From NCBI GenBank assembly GCA_964406935.1, contig CAYOTM010000004.1, forward strand, positions 1-57,211: DNA of 57,211 nucleotides, in the 5' to 3' direction. The translations under genes were made by a program, and so were the position numbers. Shown here piece by piece: positions 48,064 to 56,656 of the stretch (the first letter of the stretch is position 1; each line of letters starts with the position of its first letter). The notes beneath the pieces were generated by a model that saw nothing but the letters and a program-made list of their open reading frames with translations, ran no database searches and was not told the origin of the DNA. This DNA is from PWHG01 sp964406935. Lineage in GTDB: Bacteria; Patescibacteriota; Patescibacteriia; Patescibacteriales; UBA12465.

Positions 48064-50481
48064 ATGAACATATCTTTTAATTGGCTCAAAGAATTTGTTA
48101 AATTGCCAAAAAGTTTAACAGTTGAACAACTAGCCTCTTTATTAACCCTTCATACTGTTGAAGTGGAATCAGTTGTTCAGCAACAAGGGGCATTTTCTAA
48201 GGTTATTGTTGGACAGGTGTTAGCAGTTTTGCCTCATCCAGGAGCTGATCGCTTAAAATTAGTAGACGTTGATTTAGGTAAGGAAAAAATTCGAGTTGTT
48301 TGCGGAGCGCCTAACGTCGCTGCTAATCAAAAAGTTGCCGTGGCTTTACCGGGAGCGATTTTACCCAATGGTCTGGAATTAAAAGAAACAGTTATTCGGG
48401 GAGAAAAATCAACTGGCATGATTTGTGCTGAAGATGAACTGGGCTTAGGACCGGATCATGAGGGTATTTTAGTGTTAGATAAAAAAGCTAAAAAAGGACA
48501 AAATTTTGCGATCTACTTAGAATTAAATGATGCTGTTTTAGAAATTGATAATAAATCTTTATCTAATCGGGGAGATCTTTGGGGTCACTATGGTTTAGCT
48601 CGCGAGGTGAGTGCAATTTTAAATAAACCATTAGCCGATTATCAAGAATTTATTAAAGAAATAAATCACTCGGCTGGAGAAGCACTAGAAGTTAAAGTTG
48701 AAGCCAAAGATTTGTGTCGACGTTATTTAGCTTGGCGAGTAAAAAATATTAAAATTGAAGAATCTCCTAGTTGGTTAAAAAATAAATTATTAGCGGCAGG
48801 TGTCAGGCCAATTAATAATATTGTTGATGCCACAAACTATGTGATGTTAGAGTCTGGCCAGCCGTTGCATGCGTTTTCTGCCGATGGTATTGAGCGCTTA
48901 GTAATTCGTCGAGCTAAAATAGACGAAAGCATAGAAACCATTGATGGCAAAGAAAGACTACTAAGTGATCAGGTGTTATTAATTGCCTCTGATAAAGAGC
49001 CCTTGGCTGTTGCTGGAATAATGGGAGGGGTTAATAGCGGAATTAAAGAAAATACTCAAGAAATTATTTTAGAATCAGCTACCTTTGATCCAGTTTCTAT
49101 TAGAAAAACTACTAATTTTCTTAATTTACGGACAGAAGCTTCAATGCGCTTTGAAAAATCGCTTGATCCCGAATTAGCACCAGTGGCTATGAATCGTCTA
49201 GCAACGATTATAAAAACCTTATGTCCATCAGCCGAATTTATTAATCAAGCGACTGATGTTGTAAATTTCAAATTAGAGAAAAAGATTATTGATTTTGATT
49301 TAAGTTGGATTAAAAAAAGTTTAGGGCGAGATATTCCTCGTAAAGAAGTATTGGCAATTTTACAACGTTTAGGCTTTCAGATAGAAAATAGTGGACAAAA
49401 ATTTTCGGTGACCGCGCCTTCTTGGCGAGCCGTTAAAGACATTAATATTAAAGAAGACGTTTTAGAGGAAATTGCTAGAATATTTGGTTATAATAATTTT
49501 GAAGCTGATCGACCAGCAATAAAAATATCTCCCTTGCCCGACAACCCCGATCTTTTATTAGAGAGAAAGGTTAAAAATTTTCTGGCTAGATCAGCCGCCA
49601 TGAATGAGGTTTATAATTATGCCTTTGTTGGCGAAAATCAATTATTAAAATTAAATTTAGATTTTCGTAATCACTTAAAATTAGCTAATCCTATATCAGA
49701 AAATCTTAATTTACTCAGACAAAGCTTAGTTCCTAATCTGCTAAATAATATAATCCATAATCAGTTTAATTTTAAAGAATTTTCTTTATTTGAGTTGGGC
49801 CGAATTTTCCTGCCACTTAGTGGTCAGTTTGATAAAAATGGGAATGATCAAGAAAAACTCCCCTATCAGGAGAAAAATTTAGGATTAGTAATTGCTGGCC
49901 AGCAGGCTCAGCTAAAAAATTTAAAAGGGATTTTGGAGGCTTTATTTATTTATCTTTTTAACAATAAAAATATTACCGAATTTGTTTATTTAGAAAATGT
50001 ACCTGCTTGGGCCCAGGCCGAGTCAGCAGCGATTATTAAGGTCGCCGGTAAAGATATTGGTTTATTAGCTAAAGTTGATAAACAAGTTGCTACTAAAATA
50101 AATTTAAAAATTGATAGCGTTATAGCCGAAATTAATTTTGCTAAATTGAAAGATTTATATTTATCCTGGCCTGATAGAAAATATCAAGCTTTAGCCAAAT
50201 ATCCTAGCCTCGAACGAGACTTGGCGTTTGTAGTTGATAGTAAAATAATGTATAATGAATTACACCAAGCAATCATTAACTTCGATTCTTTGATTGTTTC
50301 AGCGGACTTATTTGATGTTTATATTGGTCCTAATCTAGGAGAAAATTTAAAAAGTTTAGCTTTTCATATTCGCTATCAATCATCTGATAAAACCTTATTA
50401 ACTGAAGAAGCGGATAGTTTACAAGTTAAATTATTAAAATATTTAAGTGATAAGTTTAATGCCCATTTAAGAGATTTTTAA
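48064..50481 (+). CDS. pheT: Phenylalanyl-tRNA synthetase beta subunit
   Basis: The 805-residue subunit has the EMAP-like tRNA-binding OB domain (VIVGQVLAVLPHPGADRLKL, residues 46-66), B3/B4 editing domains (NNIVDATNYVMLESGQPLHAF), B5 and catalytic-like core. It ends in a ferredoxin-fold anticodon domain (YPSLERDLAFVVD...). It forms the alpha2-beta2 enzyme with PheS encoded just upstream. Confidence 0.96.
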   Translation: MNISFNWLKEFVKLPKSLTVEQLASLLTLHTVEVESVVQQQGAFSKVIVGQVLAVLPHPGADRLKLVDVDLGKEKIRVVCGAPNVAANQKVAVALPGAILPNGLELKETVIRGEKSTGMICAEDELGLGPDHEGILVLDKKAKKGQNFAIYLELNDAVLEIDNKSLSNRGDLWGHYGLAREVSAILNKPLADYQEFIKEINHSAGEALEVKVEAKDLCRRYLAWRVKNIKIEESPSWLKNKLLAAGVRPINNIVDATNYVMLESGQPLHAFSADGIERLVIRRAKIDESIETIDGKERLLSDQVLLIASDKEPLAVAGIMGGVNSGIKENTQEIILESATFDPVSIRKTTNFLNLRTEASMRFEKSLDPELAPVAMNRLATIIKTLCPSAEFINQATDVVNFKLEKKIIDFDLSWIKKSLGRDIPRKEVLAILQRLGFQIENSGQKFSVTAPSWRAVKDINIKEDVLEEIARIFGYNNFEADRPAIKISPLPDNPDLLLERKVKNFLARSAAMNEVYNYAFVGENQLLKLNLDFRNHLKLANPISENLNLLRQSLVPNLLNNIIHNQFNFKEFSLFELGRIFLPLSGQFDKNGNDQEKLPYQEKNLGLVIAGQQAQLKNLKGILEALFIYLFNNKNITEFVYLENVPAWAQAESAAIIKVAGKDIGLLAKVDKQVATKINLKIDSVIAEINFAKLKDLYLSWPDRKYQALAKYPSLERDLAFVVDSKIMYNELHQAIINFDSLIVSADLFDVYIGPNLGENLKSLAFHIRYQSSDKTLLTEEADSLQVKLLKYLSDKFNAHLRDF

Positions 50482-50502
50482 ATTTCTTAATGGCTCAATT
50501 AT

Positions 50503-50850
50503 ATGTTAGAAACTTCACGTGATGTTCTTAATTGGACCCTGGCAATTTCCTTAGCATCTTTAATTTTTTTCCTCTGCTGGACGATTTATTATTTTATTGC
50601 CGCCCTAAGACGAGGCTTGCGAGTAATTAAAACAGCGGAAAATATTTTAGCTAAAGCGGAGAATTTATTAGACTTTATAAAAAGTAAACTTTCTAATAGT
50701 GCCTCTTATATTTTAATGTTTGGCGAGTTAGTTCAAAAATTATCTCATTTAGTTAAAGATCGTCGTCGAGCCAGTAAATATAATGATGAGGATGAGTTTG
50801 CTGATGAGCCACCAAGCTCATCGAAGAAAAAAACAGCCAGGCGTAAATAA
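50503..50850 (+). CDS. Small single-helix membrane protein, DUF948-like
   Basis: The 115-residue protein has one N-terminal membrane helix (about residues 12-34, LAISLASLIFFLCWTIYYFIAAL), a coiled-coil-prone stretch (VIKTAENILAKAENLLDFIKS) and a basic/acidic end (DEDEFADEPPSSSKKKTARRK). The layout resembles DUF948 and similar small membrane-tethered proteins. It follows pheT by 21 bases and ends the synthetase transcript. Confidence 0.65.
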   Translation: MLETSRDVLNWTLAISLASLIFFLCWTIYYFIAALRRGLRVIKTAENILAKAENLLDFIKSKLSNSASYILMFGELVQKLSHLVKDRRRASKYNDEDEFADEPPSSSKKKTARRK

Positions 50851-50865
50851 ATTATTATTAAATAT

Positions 50866-50894
50866 AAAAAATCAGTCATCAGACTGATTTTTTT
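50866..50894. terminator. Bidirectional terminator
   Basis: AAAAATCAGTC - ATCA - GACTGATTTTT lies between the convergent DUF948-like gene and topA. Confidence 0.82.
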
Positions 50895-50918
50895 AATTGA
50901 CTTATTATTAGAGATAGT

Positions 50919-53111
50919 TTATTGTTCACAACTTTTATTAGAACAAACTTCCTGGCCTTTATCTGTAATCATTGCTTGACCACAATCAGGGCAAAAGTTA
51001 CCCGTTGGCTTTGATGAATAAGCAGTCTTACATTTAGGATAGCGATTACAAGCATAGAATACTCCCCGACGACTAACTTTTTTAACAATTTTTCCTTGTT
51101 TACAAACAGGGCAGTCAATTGCATCGGCCGATTCATCAAGCCCTTTAATATTTTTACATTTAGGGAAGGCGCTGCAAGCTAAAAAATAACCAAAACGACC
51201 CTTTTTCACGGTCATTTTTGATTGGCATTTATCGCATACTTCGTCAATGTGTTTTTCTTCTAAAATTTTTAATTCCGGATCAGTTTCTTGATTGCTATTC
51301 GTTAATTTTTTTATATTTCGACAGTCAGGGTAGGCGCTGCAAGCTAGAAATTTTCCAAAACGTCCGGTTTTAATTACCATTGGAGCGTCGCATTTATCAC
51401 ATTTTTCTTCACTTTTTTCTTCGGGAATAATATCAGTTTTTTGCAACTCTTTATATTTTATTTCTAAATTTTGGTGAAAGGGTTGGTAGAAATCGGTAAT
51501 TACTGGCACCCAATTTTTTTTACCTTCAGCAATTTCGTCTAAATTATTTTCTAGCTCGGCAGTGAAATGATAATCAATGATATGAGAAAAATGATTTACT
51601 AATAAATCAGTAACTACTAAAGCGATTGGGCTAGGAGCGAGACGTTTATCCTGATCTCTTTCTACATAATTACGAGCAATCACGGTCGCGATGGTTGGGG
51701 CGTAGGTTGAGGGTCGGCCAATGCCGTGCTTCTCTAACTCTTTAACTAAGCCAGCATCACTATAACGAGCGGGCGCTTTTGTAAAGTGTTGATTAGCTTC
51801 AACTTGCTTGAGATTCACCGTATCTTTTAGTTTCCAAGCTGGCAAGATTTGTTCACTGGTATTTTCAGGATAAATAGCTAAGTAGCCATCAAAAATTAAT
51901 TTTTGACCAGTTGCTCGTAATCCGTAGACCGTTTTATTTTTTTCCACTTCACAATCAAGGGCGCTCATCGCTAATTTAGCCGCAGGCATTTGGCTAGCAA
52001 TCGCTCGCTGCCAAATTAATTGATATAAACGTCCAGTTTTAGATTCTAGTTTTTTTAATAAATTATCGGGGGTTTGCTTAGCTTGGGTGGGGCGAATTGC
52101 CTCATGGGCCTCTTGAGCATTTTTACTTTTATTTTTAAATTGACGAGGAGAACTTAAAGTATATTTTTCTCCTAACTGGTTCTTTAGCCATTGTTTACTC
52201 TCTTCTAAAAATTTAATCGATAAACTAACGGAGTCAGTTCGCATGTAAGTAATAAAACCTTCTTCATATAATTTTTGAGCAAGCATCATGGTTTGCTTGG
52301 CACTGTAACCTAATTGTCGGTTAGCTGTTTGTTGAAGGGTCGAGGTAGTAAATGGGGGGAGGGGGTTTTTCAAATTAACCTTTTCTTCGATATTAGTGAT
52401 TATTCCCTGGTTGTCTTTAAGGTCGCTGGCCGCTTGATCGGCAACTTTTGCCTCTAGTTTTAATTTCCCAATCGCTTTTTTATTAATTTTATTTAATTCT
52501 GCTTTTATTTTTTCCTTACCTTTTTCTAGACTAGCCGTTACTGACCAATACTCTTGGCTTTGAAAATTTTCAATTTCTCGTTCTCTTTCAACCACTAAAC
52601 GAACGGCAACGCTTTGCACGCGCCCGGCTGATAATCCCTTAGCTACTTTTTTATATAAAAAAGGTGATAGTTCATAACCAACTAATCTATCAAGAATTCG
52701 TCTTGCTTGTTGAGCATCGACTAATTGTTGATCAATTTGTTTTGGTTTACTTAAAGCTTCCAGAATTGCTTCTTTGGTGATTTCATGAAAAGCGATTCTG
52801 ACAGTTTTTTTCGGATCAAGTTTTAAGGCTTCAGTTAAATGCCAGGCGATCGCTTCTCCTTCACGGTCTTCATCAGTGGCGAGAATTATTTGCTCTGCCT
52901 TGTTGGCGAGTTTTTTTAATTCATTAACTCTCTTCTTAGCCTTTAGGGGAATCACATATTTAGGTTGAAAATTATTGGCAATATCAACCGCCATTTCTTT
53001 TTCTGGCAAATCTCTGATATGACCGAAAGAAGAGCTAGTGACAAACCCTTTATCTAAAAATTTGCTAATTGTTTTTGCTTTAGTTGGTGATTCAACAATA
53101 ATAAGTTTCAT
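50919..53111 (-). CDS. topA: DNA topoisomerase I
   Basis: The 730-residue type IA enzyme relaxes negative supercoils. The Toprim domain starts KLIIVESPTKAKTISKFL and includes ATDEDREGEAIAWH; the active-site Tyr is in FITYMRTDSVSLS; HEAIRPTQ and GIGRPSTYAPTI are family motifs. Four C-terminal zinc fingers follow (CDKC...C, CDKC...C, CPVC...C and CPDC...C). The gene sits 24 bases downstream of dprA on the same strand. Confidence 0.97.
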   Translation of the reverse strand: MKLIIVESPTKAKTISKFLDKGFVTSSSFGHIRDLPEKEMAVDIANNFQPKYVIPLKAKKRVNELKKLANKAEQIILATDEDREGEAIAWHLTEALKLDPKKTVRIAFHEITKEAILEALSKPKQIDQQLVDAQQARRILDRLVGYELSPFLYKKVAKGLSAGRVQSVAVRLVVEREREIENFQSQEYWSVTASLEKGKEKIKAELNKINKKAIGKLKLEAKVADQAASDLKDNQGIITNIEEKVNLKNPLPPFTTSTLQQTANRQLGYSAKQTMMLAQKLYEEGFITYMRTDSVSLSIKFLEESKQWLKNQLGEKYTLSSPRQFKNKSKNAQEAHEAIRPTQAKQTPDNLLKKLESKTGRLYQLIWQRAIASQMPAAKLAMSALDCEVEKNKTVYGLRATGQKLIFDGYLAIYPENTSEQILPAWKLKDTVNLKQVEANQHFTKAPARYSDAGLVKELEKHGIGRPSTYAPTIATVIARNYVERDQDKRLAPSPIALVVTDLLVNHFSHIIDYHFTAELENNLDEIAEGKKNWVPVITDFYQPFHQNLEIKYKELQKTDIIPEEKSEEKCDKCDAPMVIKTGRFGKFLACSAYPDCRNIKKLTNSNQETDPELKILEEKHIDEVCDKCQSKMTVKKGRFGYFLACSAFPKCKNIKGLDESADAIDCPVCKQGKIVKKVSRRGVFYACNRYPKCKTAYSSKPTGNFCPDCGQAMITDKGQEVCSNKSCEQ

Positions 53112-53135
53112 ATAACTAAATAATATTAGTTAATT

Positions 53136-54287
53136 TTAATTAAGAAAAAAGCCATTATCATTAGATTGAACTACTTTTTTTATTTCTAATATACTTAGTG
53201 TACTATTTACAGCTGAAGTGTCAAGACCAGTTTTAATAGTGATTTCGTCAACCGTTAATACTTGGTTAAGACTTTCAGCCTTTTTTAAGGAGTTAATAAT
53301 TAGTGCTTCCGGCTGATTTTGTGGGATGTATTTATTACTTATTTCAATTTTTTCTCTGTCTTCTAAATTGAGAATTTCTAAAATATCAGTCGCTTCTAAA
53401 ATACTAGCCGCCCCCTCCTTAATTAAGCGATTGCTGCCGATATAATGTTGATTAAAAATTGGTCCAGGAACTGCTAGAACTTCGCGATTAAATTCTAGAG
53501 CGAAGTGAGCAGTAATTAAAGCGCCAGACTTTTCTCCAGCTTCAATTACTAAGGTCGCTGGACTAAAAGCTGCTAATAAACGATTTCGTCGGGGGAAGTT
53601 ATATTTTAAAGGAGGCATATTAGGTGGGAACTCAGAAATTAATTGTCCGCCAGCGGCAATAATTTGCTGAGCTAAATAACGGTTTTCTGGTGGGTAAATT
53701 ATATTGGGGTTTAAGCCTGATCCTAAAATTGCCATTGTATTTTTTTGTGAATTAAGGGCCGCTAAGTGAGCCGCCCGATCAATTCCTAAGGCCAGGCCAC
53801 TAATAATAGTTAGGGGAAAATTAATTTCTTCGATTAATTTTTTAGTAATTTGTAAACCATAATGACTAGCTTTTCTGGCGCCGACAACAGTGAGGGCAGG
53901 AAATTTAAACTGCCAATTATTTGTTTTAACAAATAATACCCAGGGTAAGCTCGGAATTTCTTGTAAAATTGCTGGATAATTATCATCATCTAGAGTAATT
54001 ACTTGTAGTTGTTGTTTATCAATATCTTCTTGAATTTTTTCCGGCTCTTTATTTTTTTGAAATTTTATAAATTCAGTAATGTAATTATCTTCTAAGCCGG
54101 CCAACCGTAAATCAGTGGTTTTTGCTTTTAAGACGGCCGACCAACTTGGAAAGAATTTTTTTAATTTTTTGAGAGATTTATTACCGGAAAACTTAAAGCT
54201 CGCCACAGCCGCTAAAGCCAATTTTTCTACTACATTATCTTTTTTTATTTTATTGTTAATTAAATTATAATTTAACAATCTTGACAT
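53136..54287 (-). CDS. dprA: DNA-processing protein DprA
   Basis: The 383-residue protein protects incoming single-stranded DNA and loads RecA during transformation. It has a Rossmann-like core: VVGARKASHYG, ISGLALGIDRAAHLAAL, TMAILGSGLNPNIIYPPENR, ISEFPPNMPPLKYNFPRRNR and VIEAGEKSGALITA. A C-terminal winged-helix DML1-type domain ends the protein. With the pilin, tandem ATPase and ComEC-type hydrolase it points to a competence system. It precedes topA in the same transcript. Its start region overlaps the divergent promoter of the plus-strand RNA at 54316. Confidence 0.95.
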   Translation of the reverse strand: MSRLLNYNLINNKIKKDNVVEKLALAAVASFKFSGNKSLKKLKKFFPSWSAVLKAKTTDLRLAGLEDNYITEFIKFQKNKEPEKIQEDIDKQQLQVITLDDDNYPAILQEIPSLPWVLFVKTNNWQFKFPALTVVGARKASHYGLQITKKLIEEINFPLTIISGLALGIDRAAHLAALNSQKNTMAILGSGLNPNIIYPPENRYLAQQIIAAGGQLISEFPPNMPPLKYNFPRRNRLLAAFSPATLVIEAGEKSGALITAHFALEFNREVLAVPGPIFNQHYIGSNRLIKEGAASILEATDILEILNLEDREKIEISNKYIPQNQPEALIINSLKKAESLNQVLTVDEITIKTGLDTSAVNSTLSILEIKKVVQSNDNGFFLN

Positions 54288-54309
54288 ACAATTTAATTAG
54301 TGATAAATT
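54281..54309 (+). promoter_or_regulatory. Extended -10 promoter for the RNA at 54316
   Basis: TTGACA (54281-54286), 17 bases, TGATAAATT (extended -10, hexamer TAAATT at 54304-54309). It overlaps the dprA start codon on the other strand. Confidence 0.58.
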
Positions 54310-54315
54310 AAGCAG

Positions 54316-54475
54316 TTAATTTAGTAGGCCTGGTTTAATACTTATATTGTGATTAAGGGTTTAGAGTCACGACTTTCCTCCTGATCGTGATCGAACTATT
54401 GATTTATAGTATAAGTATTAAATTGGGCCTATTTAATTTTTAAAACCGGCAAATTTTTGCCGGTTTTATTTTATG
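54316..54475 (+). ncRNA. Rod-shaped structured RNA with a CCUCC-containing apical loop
   Basis: A promoter upstream and a terminator downstream enclose a strongly folded sequence. TAGGCC (54325-54330) pairs with GGCCTA (54426-54431), then TTTAATACTTATA pairs with TATAAGTATTAAA (13 bp, perfect). A central bubble of about 19 bases per side follows. The apical hairpin is TCACGA - CTTTCCTCCTGA - TCGTGA. The loop carries TCCTCCT, complementary to Shine-Dalgarno AGGAGGA. It could be a 6S-type RNA (closing stem plus large bubble) or an sRNA acting at ribosome-binding sites. No coding frame is present. Confidence 0.5.
54442..54472. terminator. Terminator after the rod-shaped RNA
   Basis: AAAACCGGCA - AATTTT - TGCCGGTTTT is a perfect 10-bp stem followed by ATTTT on the plus strand. 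Confidence 0.85.
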
Positions 54476-54575
54476 TCCACTAATTTGCTCAGCACCGATC
54501 TTGCCCTAACCGCCCCTCTTTGGTTGGGCCAAGATTTTTAAATGAATACTTGGTGTCTGAGCAAATTAGTAGACA
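54474..54575. mobile_element. MITE-like 102-bp palindromic element
   Basis: The ends are TGTCCACTAATTTGCTCAG and, inverted, TGTCTACTAATTTGCTCAG, then CACC on both sides with one extra base. That is about 23 bp of near-perfect terminal inverted repeat with TG...CA ends. Inside, CTTGCCCTAACC pairs with GGTTGGGCCAAG, so the whole unit can form one long hairpin. It has no coding capacity. Size and ends fit a miniature inverted-repeat element; a clear target duplication is not visible. It could instead be a very stable RNA hairpin. Confidence 0.5.
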
Positions 54576-54595
54576 CTATTTTTAAAAATTAATTT

Positions 54596-55147
54596 TTAAA
54601 TAATTTCCTTTAAAGCGGGTTGGCAATTATTTAACAAAGTTTCAAGTTCGGTAGAAGAAAATTTTTGGAGAACAAATTTTTCTGCCGGAATTACAGTATT
54701 TAAATCTGGAGTTTTAATGCCTAAACGTAATCTTTTAAAATTTTTAGTGCCTAAGCGATCAATAATCGATTGGACTCCTTTATGACCAGCGCTCCGAGAA
54801 TTAAGGCTGATTTTGTAGTCGCCTAAATTAAGATCTAAGTCGTCATGAATGACGGTTAAAACATCACTTAAGTCACTATCTTTTTTAATGAAAAGGGCTA
54901 GTTTTTTTGGTAGTAATTGAAAGTAGCTAAGAATTTTGACTGCGCTTTCGCCTGATAAATTCATGTAGGTTAGTGGCTTAGCAAATAAAATATCTTGATG
55001 CCTAACAGTTAAGGCTTTTAATTTTTTATCAACTTGCCAGTCGCTAGCGGGGATGATTTTATTAAGTAGTAGCCAAGCAGCGTTGTGACGACTTTTAGCG
55101 TATTGTTCTCCGGGATTACCCAGAGCAATAATAATTCTTTGGGGCAT
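54596..55147 (-). CDS. pth: Peptidyl-tRNA hydrolase
   Basis: The 183-residue enzyme frees tRNA from peptidyl-tRNA. Family marks are IALGNPGEQYAKSRHNAAW with the catalytic His (about residue 21), FAKPLTYMNLSGES, VIHDDLDLNLGDYKI and SAGHKGVQSIIDRLGTKNFKRLRLGI. Its length is close to the usual 185-195. It is downstream of der on the same strand with 99 bases and a hairpin between them. Confidence 0.95.
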   Translation of the reverse strand: MPQRIIIALGNPGEQYAKSRHNAAWLLLNKIIPASDWQVDKKLKALTVRHQDILFAKPLTYMNLSGESAVKILSYFQLLPKKLALFIKKDSDLSDVLTVIHDDLDLNLGDYKISLNSRSAGHKGVQSIIDRLGTKNFKRLRLGIKTPDLNTVIPAEKFVLQKFSSTELETLLNNCQPALKEII

Positions 55148-55227
55148 AAATTTAATTAATAAACATTAATATTATAGCTGGTGCCTAATAAAATATCTAT
55201 AAATTTTTTTTAATTTTTTATTTAATA

Positions 55228-55248
55228 AAAACCGGTATTTCCGGTTTT
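55228..55248 (-). terminator. Short terminator at the der stop
   Basis: AAAACCGG - loop - CCGGTTTT overlaps the der stop codon; on the minus strand it is followed by T-rich sequence. Confidence 0.6.
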
Positions 55249-56656
55249 AATTAGCTACGCCATGAACTCGTTTATTTTTTGTAACCACCATTTTTAGCGG
55301 TGTGCCAGTAAAATCAAATTGTTCACGTAAACGATTTTCTAGAAAGCGTACATAGGAAAAATGTAGATTATCTTTAGAGCCAATTCTAATATGAAATTTT
55401 GGCGGATTACTACGCGCCTGTTTAATTTCAAAAATATGGGGTGCTTTTAAGCCCTTACCTTTAGCAGGTAAATGAATTTTTACTACTCGGCTTAGGAATT
55501 TTTTTAATTGAGTATCGCTCACCACAGTTTTTCTTGCCTGAGCAATTGGTAAGGCAGTATCTAAAACGGTATTTATTTTACCTTTATTTTTCGCAGAGAC
55601 AAAAACAATTGGTGCCCAACTAGCGAAAGGCATTGCTTGATAAATATATTGGGTCCATTTTTTACGATCCCGGGTTTCTACTAGATCCCATTTATTGGCG
55701 ATAAAAATTAAGCTTTTTTGTCGCTTGATTACTTCTTCCACCATTTTTGAGTCTTGGTGACTAAGTGTTTGACTAATATCTAAAACTAATAAAGCAATAT
55801 CTGATTTTTGTAGAGCGCCTAACGATTTAGCAATTCCTGGTTTTTCTAGACCTTTACTTTTATGACCATGACGCGAGATGCCAGCGGTATCAATTAAGCG
55901 AATTTTTTGGTCTTGATAAATAATTTCGGTATCTTGTGGCTCGCGGGTAGTATGTGGTTGGTCACTAACAATTACTCGTTCATAACCCAAAAGGGCATTT
56001 AAAAGAGATGATTTACCAACATTTGGCTTACCAATAATACATAATTTAACCGTTTCTTCGGAGTCTTGGTTATTATCTAGTTGTTTTTCTTGTTCTTCGG
56101 GGGTTGGCCGTTTTAATTGTTGAGTAATAAAGTCTAAGAGATCGCCCGTGCCTGAGCCAGTTTGGGCCGATAATAACAAAGGTTCGCTTAAACCAAGCTT
56201 ATTAAATTGAGCCCCCTCACTTCTTAATTTTTGGCCATCAACTTTATTGACGACTAATTTTGTTTTCTTTTTTAAATCAAGACGACGATTTATGGCTTTA
56301 GCTAGCTCCTTGTCTTCTGGTAATAAACCAGTTTTAGCATCAACTAAAAGAATAACTATGTGTGCCATCTTTAAATAATCTAAGGCCTGTTTTTGAGCCA
56401 AATCATCAATCCCTTTGCCAACCACCCGATCTTTTTCCAGCGACTTAGCAGTTAATAAGCCGGCTGTGTCTACTACAGTAAAGTCACGGCGATTCCAAGA
56501 GACCTCACCAATATTACAATCACGAGTAGTTCCTTCAATATCAGAAACCAGCGCTTGGCTGTTTTCAGTTAAACGATTAAAGAGAGTTGACTTGCCAACA
56601 TTGACTCGTCCACAGATAACAACTACTGGCAGTTTTTGTTGAAAATTTTTATTCAT
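55247..56656 (-). CDS. der: Ribosome-assembly GTPase Der (EngA)
   Basis: The 469-residue protein has two consecutive GTPase domains, which is unique to Der. G1 motifs are GRVNVGKST (residues ~16-24) and GKPNVGKSS (~209-217), with DTAG (VVDTAGLL, LIDTAGIS), NKVD and NKWD. A C-terminal KH-like domain ends the protein (LRIGSKDNLHFSYVRFLENRLREQF). It acts in 50S subunit maturation. It directly abuts the upstream LytR_C gene (stop of that gene at 56657). Confidence 0.97.
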   Translation of the reverse strand: MNKNFQQKLPVVVICGRVNVGKSTLFNRLTENSQALVSDIEGTTRDCNIGEVSWNRRDFTVVDTAGLLTAKSLEKDRVVGKGIDDLAQKQALDYLKMAHIVILLVDAKTGLLPEDKELAKAINRRLDLKKKTKLVVNKVDGQKLRSEGAQFNKLGLSEPLLLSAQTGSGTGDLLDFITQQLKRPTPEEQEKQLDNNQDSEETVKLCIIGKPNVGKSSLLNALLGYERVIVSDQPHTTREPQDTEIIYQDQKIRLIDTAGISRHGHKSKGLEKPGIAKSLGALQKSDIALLVLDISQTLSHQDSKMVEEVIKRQKSLIFIANKWDLVETRDRKKWTQYIYQAMPFASWAPIVFVSAKNKGKINTVLDTALPIAQARKTVVSDTQLKKFLSRVVKIHLPAKGKGLKAPHIFEIKQARSNPPKFHIRIGSKDNLHFSYVRFLENRLREQFDFTGTPLKMVVTKNKRVHGVAN

